NCBI GenBank assembly: GCA_016280855.1
Contig: JAEEHP010000131.1
Span: forward strand, 1 to 49,472
Length of the DNA: 49,472 bases
Direction of reading: 5' to 3'
Origin: Bacteroidaceae bacterium
GTDB lineage: Bacteria > Bacteroidota > Bacteroidia > Bacteroidales > Bacteroidaceae
The position numbers and the translations under genes were made by a program. Of the stretch, positions 1 through 6,423 are shown in pieces (positions within the stretch are counted from its first letter, which is position 1; each line of letters starts with the position of its first letter). Below the pieces are notes generated by a model. That model made no database searches. It was given only the letters and a program-made list of their open reading frames with translations, and was not told the DNA's origin.

Positions 1-1
1 A

Positions 2-1039
2 CACTCCGACATCCTCGGCATCGGTTGCTACGTCCCTATCTTCTTCAGCGAGCCCATCCCCGCCTGGCGTCCTGCCATGATTCGCTTCAACGCCGCCGAG
101 AGCTTCGGCACACCCTCCTATCACGTCCAGAAGCTTATGGCTAATAATATAGGAACGCGCGTAGTACCCGTGCAGGTATCGGGCAACACGCTCGCCGCCA
201 CCATCGGCCACCACGTGGGCTTCACCACCTGGGGCACCAAGGCTGAGTTCCGCAACCTCGAGGTCGTGGACAGCGAAGGCAATGTAATCTTAAAGGACGA
301 TTTCACATCCAACAACGGCCAGTGGCAAACGTTCGGCGGCGAGGCTGATGCGCGCCGTCGCACCCAGAGCCAATGGGCATTCGGTGATGGGGTGCTGCAG
401 CAGCAGAACCAGCGTGCCGAGGGCTCCGTCATCCTCAACACCACCGTCCTGCCCGATAACTACACCGTCCGCGTCCAAGGTCGTCGCCTCGAGGGCAACG
501 AGGGCTTCATCGTCGTCTTCGGGGCCGAGAACGACCAGAACCTGCTGTGGTGGAACCTCGGCGGCTGGGGCAATGGTCAGCATGCCATTGAGCACATGGC
601 TGACGGCGGCAAGAACACGCTTGCTGCAGCACAGGGTCACCTCGAGGACGGCCGCTGGTATAATGTCGAGATTCAGGTCAAGGGCACTTCTGCCCGCTGC
701 TTCCTCGACGGCCAACTCATCCACGAGATCAGCCTTCCCGAGCGTCAGAGCCTCTATGCCAACGCCACCTTCGACGAGAAGACCAATGAGATGATTGTCA
801 AACTCGTGAACCCCACGCGCGAGCGTCAGGCCACCGCTATCAAGCTGGGCGGCGCCACCGCCACCCAGGGACATGCCATCATCCTCGCCTCCGAGAGCGG
901 CACCGACGAGAACACCATGCGCGCGCAGCTCAATGTCTCGCCCGAGGAATATCCCGTACGCATCAACGAGCCCTCCAGCACCATCGTCATCCCCGTCCAA
1001 CCCTTCTCGCTCACGATACTGAGGCTGAAGACAAAATAA
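2..1039 (+). CDS. GH51-type alpha-L-arabinofuranosidase, C-terminal part (5' truncated by window)
   Basis: The reading frame is open from base 2 to the TAA at 1037-1039, so the gene begins outside the window. The first visible residues, with the stretch WRPAMIRFNAAESFGTPSY and then VQKLMANN, match the end of the (beta/alpha)8 barrel of GH51 arabinofuranosidases, which usually reads W.PD(M/L)I.F...GTPSYYVQ. About 170 residues follow that look like an inserted concanavalin-like carbohydrate-binding domain (FRNLEV near its start, then DDF, many Trp/Asn, and GRWYNVEIQVKG). The last ~95 residues form the usual C-terminal beta-sandwich. The catalytic glutamates lie upstream and cannot be checked. 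The expected role is release of arabinose from arabinan or arabinoxylan side chains, probably in the periplasm or on the surface. A GH43-like gene lies 5.4 kb away, but unrelated genes separate the two, so this is not one polysaccharide locus. An inserted domain of this type is common in Bacteroidales GH51 enzymes. Confidence 0.82.
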   Translation, partial: HSDILGIGCYVPIFFSEPIPAWRPAMIRFNAAESFGTPSYHVQKLMANNIGTRVVPVQVSGNTLAATIGHHVGFTTWGTKAEFRNLEVVDSEGNVILKDDFTSNNGQWQTFGGEADARRRTQSQWAFGDGVLQQQNQRAEGSVILNTTVLPDNYTVRVQGRRLEGNEGFIVVFGAENDQNLLWWNLGGWGNGQHAIEHMADGGKNTLAAAQGHLEDGRWYNVEIQVKGTSARCFLDGQLIHEISLPERQSLYANATFDEKTNEMIVKLVNPTRERQATAIKLGGATATQGHAIILASESGTDENTMRAQLNVSPEEYPVRINEPSSTIVIPVQPFSLTILRLKTK

Positions 1040-1049
1040 GAATAACACA

Positions 1050-1087
1050 AGCCCCGCCGCCAGTTCTCTAAGTCTGACAGCGGGGCT
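1050..1087 (+). terminator. Hairpin just after the arabinofuranosidase stop; member of a repeated element
   Basis: An 8-bp stem (AGCCCCGC / GCGGGGCT) closes a 22-nt loop 10 bases after the stop codon. There is no clean T-run, so termination is an inference. The same element, with 22-nt loop and a compensated stem change, lies after the GH43-like gene at 6357-6396 on the other strand. Confidence 0.6.
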
Positions 1088-1103
1088 CTTCAATCATCAA
1101 TCA

Positions 1104-1268
1104 TCAATCATCAATAATCGTTATCCACATCGCTTCCCCTTCCGGTCGCTGTGCCAGCCTGCGTTTGAGCAGGCTCAGCGTGCGTCGTGAGTCCAGCACC
1201 TGACCTTTCAATCGGTTCTCGCCCACGAGGATGCAGCCCTGCGTGTCCGCTGGCGTGTTGCATGTTTT
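1104..1268 (-). pseudogene. Remnant of a DUF5675-family protein
   Basis: On the minus strand a start-less frame of 54 codons runs from an in-frame stop (1269-1271) to a stop inside the CAATCAT repeat. It contains NTPADTQGCILVGENRLKG followed by LDSRRTLSLLKRRL. This matches the hallmark TPxDTxGCILVGxN core of DUF5675 proteins, small proteins often found in phage-like or mobile contexts. Only the C-terminal third is present and no start codon exists, so I call it a broken remnant. A promoter-like TATCTTTG lies just upstream at 1290-1297. The annotation rests on motif recognition. A coincidental match of this length is unlikely, but a database search has not been done. Confidence 0.7.
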
Positions 1269-1289
1269 TCATGTGAGGCGATTCGGCTG

Positions 1290-1297
1290 CAAAGATA
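1290..1297 (-). promoter_or_regulatory. Bacteroidetes -7 box (TATCTTTG) before the DUF5675 remnant
   Basis: The minus strand reads TATCTTTGC, fitting the Bacteroidetes sigma-ABfr -7 consensus TAnnTTTG. No TTTG was found at the expected 19-21 nt upstream. It points only at the broken DUF5675 frame. Confidence 0.4.
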
Positions 1298-1374
1298 CAA
1301 ACTTTCCACCAAACCTCCCACATCTTTGAAGGATTTTTTTCCAAATATTTTCGGGCAAAAAGAGCCGCACAAAA

Positions 1375-1399
1375 AAAGCGCCTCACAATGAAGCGCTTT
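1375..1399 (-). terminator. Rho-independent terminator of the DUF4143 ATPase gene
   Basis: Read on the minus strand: a 7-bp basal stem AAAGCGC / GCGCTTT, an apical stretch TTCATTGTGAG that pairs further with itself, and a run of seven T's directly after GCGC (the last three stem T's plus four). It lies about 30 nt after the ATPase stop. Its apical stretch is nearly identical to that of the terminator at 3057-3081 although the basal stem differs. Confidence 0.8.
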
Positions 1400-1428
1400 G
1401 ATGTTTTTGATGATCAGTAAGGAATATA

Positions 1429-2781
1429 TCACAGCAGGGACGTCATATATAATGGCAGAAATATGATGTTGTCTTTCTGCTGCAAGTCCCCTGAATGGAT
1501 GATGTAGGCCACAGCCAGCTGTTGGCCATATTTCCTTCTGAGCTTATCCAAGGAGGTTGTCGTATAGTTCTTACCGGATTTCACTTCAATAGGAGAAATG
1601 TTGTGCCTGCTTGAAATCGTCGGTTTTCGAATCAGAAAATCAATCTCCATCGTCTCTTCGGCATTCTCTTTGGAATAGCTGGAGAAGAAATACAGCTCGT
1701 GACCGCTGGCTTTCAGCATTTGTGCGACGATATTCTCGACCAGCATACCCTTATTGATTTCCAGCTTGTCAAGCATCAGCTTGCGGAACAATTCTTCATG
1801 GGCAATGGTGTTCTCGTCAAAGGCGAGGCTAATCAACAGGCCAGTATCACTCATATAGCATTTGAGTGTGGAATCATCCTCTTTCAGTTTCAATCCAACG
1901 GACGGTTCAGAAGCGGCATAGCAAACGTTGACAACCATGGCATCCTCCAGCCATTGGAAAGAGCTCTCGTACTGTCTGAGCCTTGCATTCTGCTTCAACG
2001 CCGAGAGCCGGAATTTCTTCTCGTGTTTCTGCAACTGTCCGGGCAACGTATCAAAGATACGTACCACCTTACTTTCGAAGCCTTTGGCATATTTGCGGAT
2101 GTCGGCACGATACAACTCCAGGATGTCACGTTTCACCCTGTCCGTGCGCTCAAAACTTTTCGTCTCGACATATTTGCTTACTGCCTGAGGCATTCCGCCC
2201 ACGATTAAATACTGACGGAAATAGTCCATAGCCCTGCGATGAAGAGCCTGGCCCAGCGGTTGCATCTTCTGGTAACACTCCTTGATGTACGGCATCATCA
2301 TGTCATCGCCCATCGCCCATAGGAACTCTTCAAAATCCATGGGATACATCTTTATTCGTCTCTCTTCCGATGGAATAAGTATATCCTGGACATTCTTATT
2401 GATGCTCACGAGGGAGCCTGTCTCAATATAATCATAGCGTCCGTCTTTCACGAGGTACTTAATAGCCTCCCTCGCTTGAGGGAAAAACTCTACCTCATCA
2501 AAGATGATGACGGATTTCCGGGGGAACAGCTGAACCCTGAAATACATGGACAGGTGCATGAATAACGAATCCAGATCCGTCTTGTAATCAAGGAAATAAC
2601 TCTTGACGTCTGCTTCAACGTGGGCAAAGTCAATCAATATATAGGATTTGTATTCACGCTTCGCAAAGTCCTCGACGATGTAGCTTTTACCCACACGTCT
2701 GGCACCGTCCAGCATGACAGCCACACGCCCATTCTCTTCATGCTTCCACTTAAGGAGCTGATTGTAGATCTTTCTTTTCAT
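1429..2781 (-). CDS. AAA-family ATPase with DUF4143/PD-(D/E)XK C-terminal domain
   Basis: This 450-aa protein has a Walker A motif GARRVGKS (about residues 26-33) and a Walker B motif VIIFDEVEFF (D95/E96). Its C-terminal part contains a nuclease-like arrangement EIDFLIRKP then PIEVKSGKN, typical of the DUF4143 domain. Such ATPases are abundant in Bacteroidales, often in many copies per genome; their substrate is not established. I chose the ATG at 2781 over an upstream ATG at 2811, because the upstream extension falls inside one of three direct repeats that appear to be promoter or operator DNA. The gene stands alone: a terminator follows, and the next gene on the same strand begins 434 bp upstream. 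Family assignment is firm. A role in defence or mobile-element biology is possible but not shown. Confidence 0.9.
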   Translation of the reverse strand: MKRKIYNQLLKWKHEENGRVAVMLDGARRVGKSYIVEDFAKREYKSYILIDFAHVEADVKSYFLDYKTDLDSLFMHLSMYFRVQLFPRKSVIIFDEVEFFPQAREAIKYLVKDGRYDYIETGSLVSINKNVQDILIPSEERRIKMYPMDFEEFLWAMGDDMMMPYIKECYQKMQPLGQALHRRAMDYFRQYLIVGGMPQAVSKYVETKSFERTDRVKRDILELYRADIRKYAKGFESKVVRIFDTLPGQLQKHEKKFRLSALKQNARLRQYESSFQWLEDAMVVNVCYAASEPSVGLKLKEDDSTLKCYMSDTGLLISLAFDENTIAHEELFRKLMLDKLEINKGMLVENIVAQMLKASGHELYFFSSYSKENAEETMEIDFLIRKPTISSRHNISPIEVKSGKNYTTTSLDKLRRKYGQQLAVAYIIHSGDLQQKDNIIFLPLYMTSLL

Positions 2782-2799
2782 ATGGATCAATTTTGAGGC

Positions 2800-2889
2800 A
2801 AATGACACCATTCCTAGAATTTACATTCACGACAAATGACACCATTCCAAGAATTTTTCGGCGGCAAAATTACACCATTCCCATGATTT
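2800..2889 (-). repeat. Three direct repeats (~23 bp) upstream of the ATPase gene
   Basis: Imperfect copies of AAATGACACCATTCCNAGAAT start at 2800, 2834 and 2867, spaced 34 and 33 bp. On the coding strand the unit reads roughly GGAATGGTGTCATTT. The copy farthest upstream contains a full -7 box (TAATTTTG). They look like operators or tandem promoter duplications controlling the ATPase gene. Confidence 0.75.
2865..2872 (-). promoter_or_regulatory. -7 box (TAATTTTG) for the DUF4143 ATPase gene
   Basis: The minus strand reads GTGTAATTTTGCCG inside the third direct repeat, fitting TAnnTTTG. It would give a leader of about 80 nt to the ATG at 2781. No clear -33 TTTG was identified. Confidence 0.5.
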
Positions 2890-3056
2890 CTCCAAATATT
2901 TGCATGAAAAATATGTATTTTGGAAGCCAAAAACATCTGGGCAGCCTGACGTTCTCCCTTATTTGTACACGATTTCCCTGCCGAAGGGCGTCAAAGCAAT
3001 CTGTGCCCCTCTCCACTTCCTCCCCACTTTTTTCAAAGAAAATTCTGACAAAAAAA

Positions 3057-3081
3057 GATGTGCCTCATAATGAAGCACATC
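3057..3081 (-). terminator. Rho-independent terminator of the four-helix-bundle gene
   Basis: Read on the minus strand: basal stem GATGTGC / GCACATC, apical stretch TTCATTATGAG, then a run of seven T's. It lies beyond the octamer array that follows the gene stop at 3215. The apical stretch differs from the terminator at 1375-1399 by one base while the basal stem is wholly different but paired. Confidence 0.75.
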
Positions 3082-3083
3082 GC

Positions 3084-3212
3084 AATTTCGACATTTCGAA
3101 ATCTCGTTATCTCGACATCTCGATATCTCGACATTTCGACATTTCGACATCCCGACATCTCGACATCTCGACATTTCGAAATTTCGACATCTCGCCATCC
3201 CGAAACCTCGAA
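3084..3212 (+). repeat. Degenerate octamer array (unit ATYTCGAC), ~16 copies
   Basis: About 16 tandem copies of an 8-bp unit such as ATCTCGAC or ATTTCGAC fill the space between the four-helix-bundle gene stop (3215-3217) and its terminator. The same unit recurs on the other side of that gene at 3994-4080. There are no long conserved repeats with unique spacers, so this is not a CRISPR array. Confidence 0.9.
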
Positions 3213-3214
3213 AA

Positions 3215-3955
3215 TCACATGATATTCCTCGTCCCATTGCACTCCGGGTATCCGCTGCAGCTCCAGAACTCCCTGCCTGAGTTGATGCCTTTCTTCGCCA
3301 CCCGCTTGATCATGGGCTTGCCACAGACGGGACAGGTGGGAGCGTCGGCTTGGCGGCTCTTCTCAGCGCGATGGGCGAGGCGCTCGGCAGTGAGTCCCTC
3401 TGTGAAACCGCCCTCCTCCTTGAAGTCATCGAGCAGATGCTCTATCTGACGGCGAAGCATCTGAATGAGGCGGTTGCAGAGCACCAGCAGGCAGTTGGCA
3501 GCCAGGAGGGAGTTGTCGCCACTGAGCCACGCATCGAACTTATGTTTCTGCGACAGGATATGCAGGCTGCTCAGATGCTGCACATCGTCCCTGTACATTG
3601 GCTGGTCGAGCTGGATGGCGTTGACAGCCTTATACTCCTGCGACGCCATCGACCAGGGTGCCTGACCGTGCAACATAATCCAATTCAGATAGTCATTGGC
3701 GAGTTCTGCCAGACTCGCACGCGCCACATCCGTCAGCTTCATCTCCGTCTCCCGCGATGTGGAATGGCGCGAATTGCCCTCAGCGATGTTGGCTGGAGCC
3801 GACCGCGCCGCCTGCGTCATCTGGTCAAACTGACGTCCGCAAGGGTCGTTACGTTGATTCAGGAAGCGCAAGCAGAAATCCTGCGTCGCCAGCTGTATCA
3901 CGTTAGCCATCACCCACGTGTCAAGCCAATAATATCCGAATTTCCTGATTTCCAT
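3215..3955 (-). CDS. Four-helix-bundle protein with C-terminal topoisomerase-type zinc ribbon
   Basis: This 246-aa protein has two recognisable parts. The N-terminal ~120 residues carry SAPANIAEGNSR and long amphipathic helices, the signature of the four-helix-bundle family first described from 23S rRNA intervening sequences and related to the Avd accessory proteins of diversity-generating retroelements. The C-terminal ~45 residues hold a zinc ribbon, CPVCGKPM ... FWSCSGYPEC, like the C4 ribbons of topoisomerase I. This 'four helix bundle suffix domain' architecture is known in Bacteroidales, but its function is not; nucleic-acid binding is an inference from the zinc ribbon. There is no reverse transcriptase nearby. 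The gene is bracketed on both sides by arrays of the same degenerate octamer, ending 2 bp from its stop on one side and about 40 bp from its start on the other. It is separate from its neighbours. Confidence 0.85.
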   Translation of the reverse strand: MEIRKFGYYWLDTWVMANVIQLATQDFCLRFLNQRNDPCGRQFDQMTQAARSAPANIAEGNSRHSTSRETEMKLTDVARASLAELANDYLNWIMLHGQAPWSMASQEYKAVNAIQLDQPMYRDDVQHLSSLHILSQKHKFDAWLSGDNSLLAANCLLVLCNRLIQMLRRQIEHLLDDFKEEGGFTEGLTAERLAHRAEKSRQADAPTCPVCGKPMIKRVAKKGINSGREFWSCSGYPECNGTRNIM

Positions 3956-3993
3956 CGATTTCTTTTTTTAAAATTGATTTTATTTCCTTTTCT

Positions 3994-4080
3994 TTTCGTC
4001 ATTTCGTCATCCCGTCATCTCGCCATCCCGCCATCTCGTCATTTCGACATCTCGCCATTTCGACATCTCGCCATCTCGCC
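3994..4080 (+). repeat. Second octamer array (unit CATYTCGN), ~11 copies
   Basis: About 11 copies of units such as CATCTCGC, CATTTCGA and CATCCCGT lie between the BspA-like gene stop (4082) and the four-helix-bundle gene start (3955). The unit matches the array at 3084-3212. Confidence 0.85.
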
Positions 4081-4081
4081 T

Positions 4082-5599
4082 TCACCTCCTCACCTTCACA
4101 CTCCGCTCGCCCACCTTCACGACAACCACCTTCTCTGCCGCCGCTGCCACGTTCACCTTCGTAGCACCCTCAGCCGCTGTGGTGTTGCCGATGAGCTTGC
4201 CGCTGAGGTCATAGACCCTGATGGGCGTGCCTGCCTCGGCCCCTTCTATCGTCAGCCCGCTGCCCCCGCTCTGTATCAGCACCGGCATCGCCTTCACCTC
4301 CGTCACCGCATCCTCATCGCCCGTGATCCCCTCCTTCTGCGGCTCAACGTCAATCCAGCAGAGGGTTGCCGTGGCTGTTTCGGAGTTGGTGTAACCCTCG
4401 CGCGTGGCATAGACGCTGATGTGATAGGTGACATTCAGGTTAACCGTGCTGCCACTGCCGTACGTCACGTCGCTGTCCTTAATATCATATTTAAACTCAG
4501 CCCCCTCCGTCGCACATTTGAACGACAACTGCCCGTTCTGATAATGTATCGTCGGCTTCGCACACACCTTCGTTTCAGGCGTTATGCCTCCGCCTCCTCC
4601 ATCACCTTCCTCGATATGAGCGAAATCCTTCCAGCCCTCTGTCGCTTTATATTTATCTATGGTGCCAGCAGGCACATAGAGAGTAGCATTATTGAAGGTG
4701 TTTAGGCTGAAAGTTCTATCAATATTTGCTTTCCACGTAATAGCAAACGGCTCTTCAATCAACGAAATGACAGATTCCAGATCGCAAATATCGAACGCCC
4801 TGTTTCCAATGAACGTCACGCTGTTGGGGATGGTTATGGAGGTAAGGCCGCTGCAATTATAGAACGCAGCGTCTCCAATGCTCGTCACGCTGTTGGGGAT
4901 GGTCACGGAGGTCAGGCCGCTGCACTCTCTGAACGCACTCTTTCCAATGCTCGTCACGCTGTTGGGGATGGTTACTGAGGTCAGGCCACTGCATTCATAG
5001 AACGCATAGTTTCCAATGCTCGTAACGCTGTTGCCGATGGTCACGGAAGTCAGGCCGCTGCATTTATAGAACGCACTCCCTCCAATGCTCGTCACGCTGC
5101 TGGGGATGGTCACGGAGGTCAGGCCGCTGCAACCATAGAACGCACCGTTCCCAATGCTCGTCACGCTGTTGGGGATGGTCACGGAGGTCAGGCCGGTGCA
5201 ATGATAGAACGCAATGTATCCAATGCTCGTCACGCTGTTGGGGATGGTCACGGAGATCAGGCCGCTGCAATAATAGAACGCCTCATTCCCAATGCTCGTC
5301 ACGCTGTTGGGGATGGTCACGGAGGTCAGGCCGCTGCAACTATAGAACGCACCCCATCCAATGGTCGTCACCTTTCGCGTCCCATTCATGAAGGTCACTT
5401 CCTCGGGAATCACAACGGTGCCTGAATAGGTGTCAGAACCATTACCCGTCACCTCCAACTCCGTCCCTTCATTGATATAGTTATAATAAATCGTCACGCC
5501 ATCAGCATTCTCCACTTTGATGTCGTAAGCGTAAGCCTCGTTGCAGACGAAGCACATCATCAGCGCCATGAGCGCCATCCATAAACCTTTCGTTTTCAT
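4082..5599 (-). CDS. BspA-like leucine-rich-repeat surface protein
   Basis: This 505-aa protein starts with a signal peptide (MKTKGLWMALMALMMCFVC, cleavage after EAYA). Residues ~80-280 hold eight full 23-residue LRR_5 repeats of the form AFYxCSGLTSVTIPNSVTSI plus a partial ninth, the Treponema pallidum/BspA type. A chitobiase/Big-like segment follows (CAKPTIHYQNGQLSFKC). The C-terminal ~65 residues end in RVYDLSGKL...VVVVKVGERSVKVRR, resembling a type IX secretion sorting domain. Proteins of this type are surface or secreted adhesins binding host or microbial partners; no specific ligand can be read here. The repeats are near-identical 69-bp DNA units, so copy number could change by slippage or recombination. 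A -7 box lies 180 bp upstream (5780-5787). No operon partner is evident. Confidence 0.9.
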   Translation of the reverse strand: MKTKGLWMALMALMMCFVCNEAYAYDIKVENADGVTIYYNYINEGTELEVTGNGSDTYSGTVVIPEEVTFMNGTRKVTTIGWGAFYSCSGLTSVTIPNSVTSIGNEAFYYCSGLISVTIPNSVTSIGYIAFYHCTGLTSVTIPNSVTSIGNGAFYGCSGLTSVTIPSSVTSIGGSAFYKCSGLTSVTIGNSVTSIGNYAFYECSGLTSVTIPNSVTSIGKSAFRECSGLTSVTIPNSVTSIGDAAFYNCSGLTSITIPNSVTFIGNRAFDICDLESVISLIEEPFAITWKANIDRTFSLNTFNNATLYVPAGTIDKYKATEGWKDFAHIEEGDGGGGGITPETKVCAKPTIHYQNGQLSFKCATEGAEFKYDIKDSDVTYGSGSTVNLNVTYHISVYATREGYTNSETATATLCWIDVEPQKEGITGDEDAVTEVKAMPVLIQSGGSGLTIEGAEAGTPIRVYDLSGKLIGNTTAAEGATKVNVAAAAEKVVVVKVGERSVKVRR

Positions 5600-5779
5600 G
5601 TCAATATCAATTTTAATATGTCATCAAATTCTTTGTTTTCTATTTTTACACGAATGTCCATAAATGGGTACATTAATCTGTCATAAATAATTCATGGACA
5701 ATTATATGGAACCATTCGTGGCTATTAGTGTGAAAAAGGGAATACTTGAATGTTCAATATTATTTCTTGTTTTCGTCCG

Positions 5780-5787
5780 CAAAGTTA
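5780..5787 (-). promoter_or_regulatory. -7 box (TAACTTTG) for the BspA-like gene
   Basis: The minus strand reads TAACTTTGCGG, fitting TAnnTTTG. A TTTG at 5811-5814 (minus strand) lies 23 nt upstream, near the usual 19-21 nt. It implies a leader of about 175 nt. Confidence 0.55.
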
Positions 5788-5842
5788 CACATTATTTCCT
5801 TACCCTCGCACAAAATCCCCGAATTTCTTGAACCATCCGTCA

Positions 5843-5934
5843 AAAAAAAGAGGTGTACAGCCAGATTGCCGCTCTTGGCGTTACAGCGTTACAGCGTTAC
5901 AGTTCTCAAAACGATTGCTAAAAGGTCAAAATTA
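5843..5934 (-). ncRNA. Candidate small RNA from the palindromic element
   Basis: On the minus strand a -7-like box TAATTTTG (5927-5934) is followed about 75 nt later by a weak stem (AAGAG ... CTCTT) and a run of eight T's at 5843-5850. No coding frame lies between. The transcript would contain one arm of the 26-bp inverted repeat. This is inference from layout only; no -33 box was found. Confidence 0.25.
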
Positions 5935-6020
5935 AACTCTATATTTATATATATATAAATATAGAAATATTTTTTGGCTAAGAAATAGGGTTGAGAGAAC
6001 TGTAACGCTGTAACGCTGTA
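5882..6020. repeat. 139-bp element with 26-bp perfect inverted ends and a central 28-bp palindrome
   Basis: The ends 5882-5907 and 5995-6020 are perfect reverse complements over 26 bp. They are built from an octamer GCGTTACA repeated three times on the left and its complement on the right. The centre 5938-5965 is a perfect 28-bp AT-rich palindrome. The two symmetries are almost concentric (midpoints 5951 and 5951.5). The intervening ~30-bp arms are only weakly complementary. It resembles a MITE or a cruciform-forming element; no transposase is present. GCG flanks both ends. Confidence 0.85.
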
Positions 6021-6083
6021 GCGGTCGTGCATTTTTTTTGCATTTTTTTGCCCAATCATTCGAAAACCGCAATGGAAATGTCG

Positions 6084-6091
6084 TACCTTTG
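6084..6091 (+). promoter_or_regulatory. Isolated -7 box (TACCTTTG) with no gene downstream
   Basis: GTACCTTTGCAG fits TAnnTTTG well, but the downstream DNA is repeat sequence without a credible frame on the plus strand. It may be a relic promoter of a lost gene or serve an RNA. Confidence 0.3.
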
Positions 6092-6108
6092 CAGCGTTGA
6101 AAGAGAAG

Positions 6109-6244
6109 CCTCACCCCCGACCCCTCTCCAAAGGAGAGGCGAGAGTGGTCACCGGCAAGGCGCTGAGCGAATAGACGCAGTCGCGAATGCGAATAGACGC
6201 TCAAGCCCGCGCGACCAGCCGCAGTGCGCAATGCGACTGCTCGC
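6109..6244. repeat. CCTCACCCCC-type hairpin repeat followed by a GC-rich foldable stretch
   Basis: CCTCACCCCCGACC is followed by a hairpin CCTCTCC-AAA-GGAGAGG (6123-6139), a dispersed repeat style frequent in Bacteroidetes. A related copy lies inside a coding sequence at 33118-33155. After it, GCGAATAGACGC occurs twice and GCAGTCGC (6177-6184) pairs with GCGACTGC (6233-6240). Confidence 0.6.
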
Positions 6245-6305
6245 TTGAAAAATGCCCCACACATCAATCAACAAATCAAACCAGACTCGAAGCCCCTATT
6301 AGCAA

Positions 6306-6353
6306 CAATTGGACAATTGGACAATTTACAATTTGACAATTGACAATTGACAT
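6306..6353. repeat. CAATT-word repeat
   Basis: Tandem words CAATTGGA, CAATTTA, CAATTTGA and CAATTGA. Bases 6306-6341 are identical over 36 nt to 39447-39482, which lies inside a coding sequence. Confidence 0.85.
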
Positions 6354-6356
6354 TGG

Positions 6357-6396
6357 AATCCCCGCTGTCAGACTTCGAGAGCTGGCGGCGGGGATT
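6357..6396 (-). terminator. Hairpin after the GH43-like gene; second copy of the 1050-1087 element
   Basis: A 9-bp stem (AATCCCCGC / GCGGGGATT) closes a 22-nt loop. Read on the minus strand, it matches the hairpin after the GH51-type gene almost base for base, with a G-C to T-A compensated change in the stem. It lies 27 bases past the GH43-like gene stop. Confidence 0.6.
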
Positions 6397-6423
6397 GTAT
6401 AAGGTGGGGATTATCGTTCTTTG

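Larger units (their letters stand above)
5600..6423. other. 824-bp gene-free stretch rich in repeats and palindromes
   Basis: I see no credible coding frame here; the open frames are short and composed of repeat DNA. In order it holds the BspA gene leader and promoter, a possible terminator, a 139-bp element with inverted ends, an isolated promoter-like box (6084-6091), a CCTCACCCCC-type hairpin repeat with complex secondary structure, a CAATT-word repeat, and the hairpin that follows the GH43-like gene. Confidence 0.8.

Noticed and set aside
3084-3212. Array of regular repeats considered as CRISPR
   Set aside because: The unit is a degenerate 8-mer in direct tandem with no unique spacers, and no cas genes are near.
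3215-3955. Four-helix-bundle gene as part of a diversity-generating retroelement
   Set aside because: No reverse transcriptase, template repeat or variable repeat was found nearby.
3350-4705. 451-codon plus-strand open frame
   Set aside because: It is antisense to the four-helix-bundle and BspA-like genes, both with clear family motifs, and its translation has no recognisable features.
5932-6267. 111-codon minus-strand frame in the gene-free region
   Set aside because: It is made of dispersed repeat DNA and passes through the palindromic element; no protein-like conservation signal.
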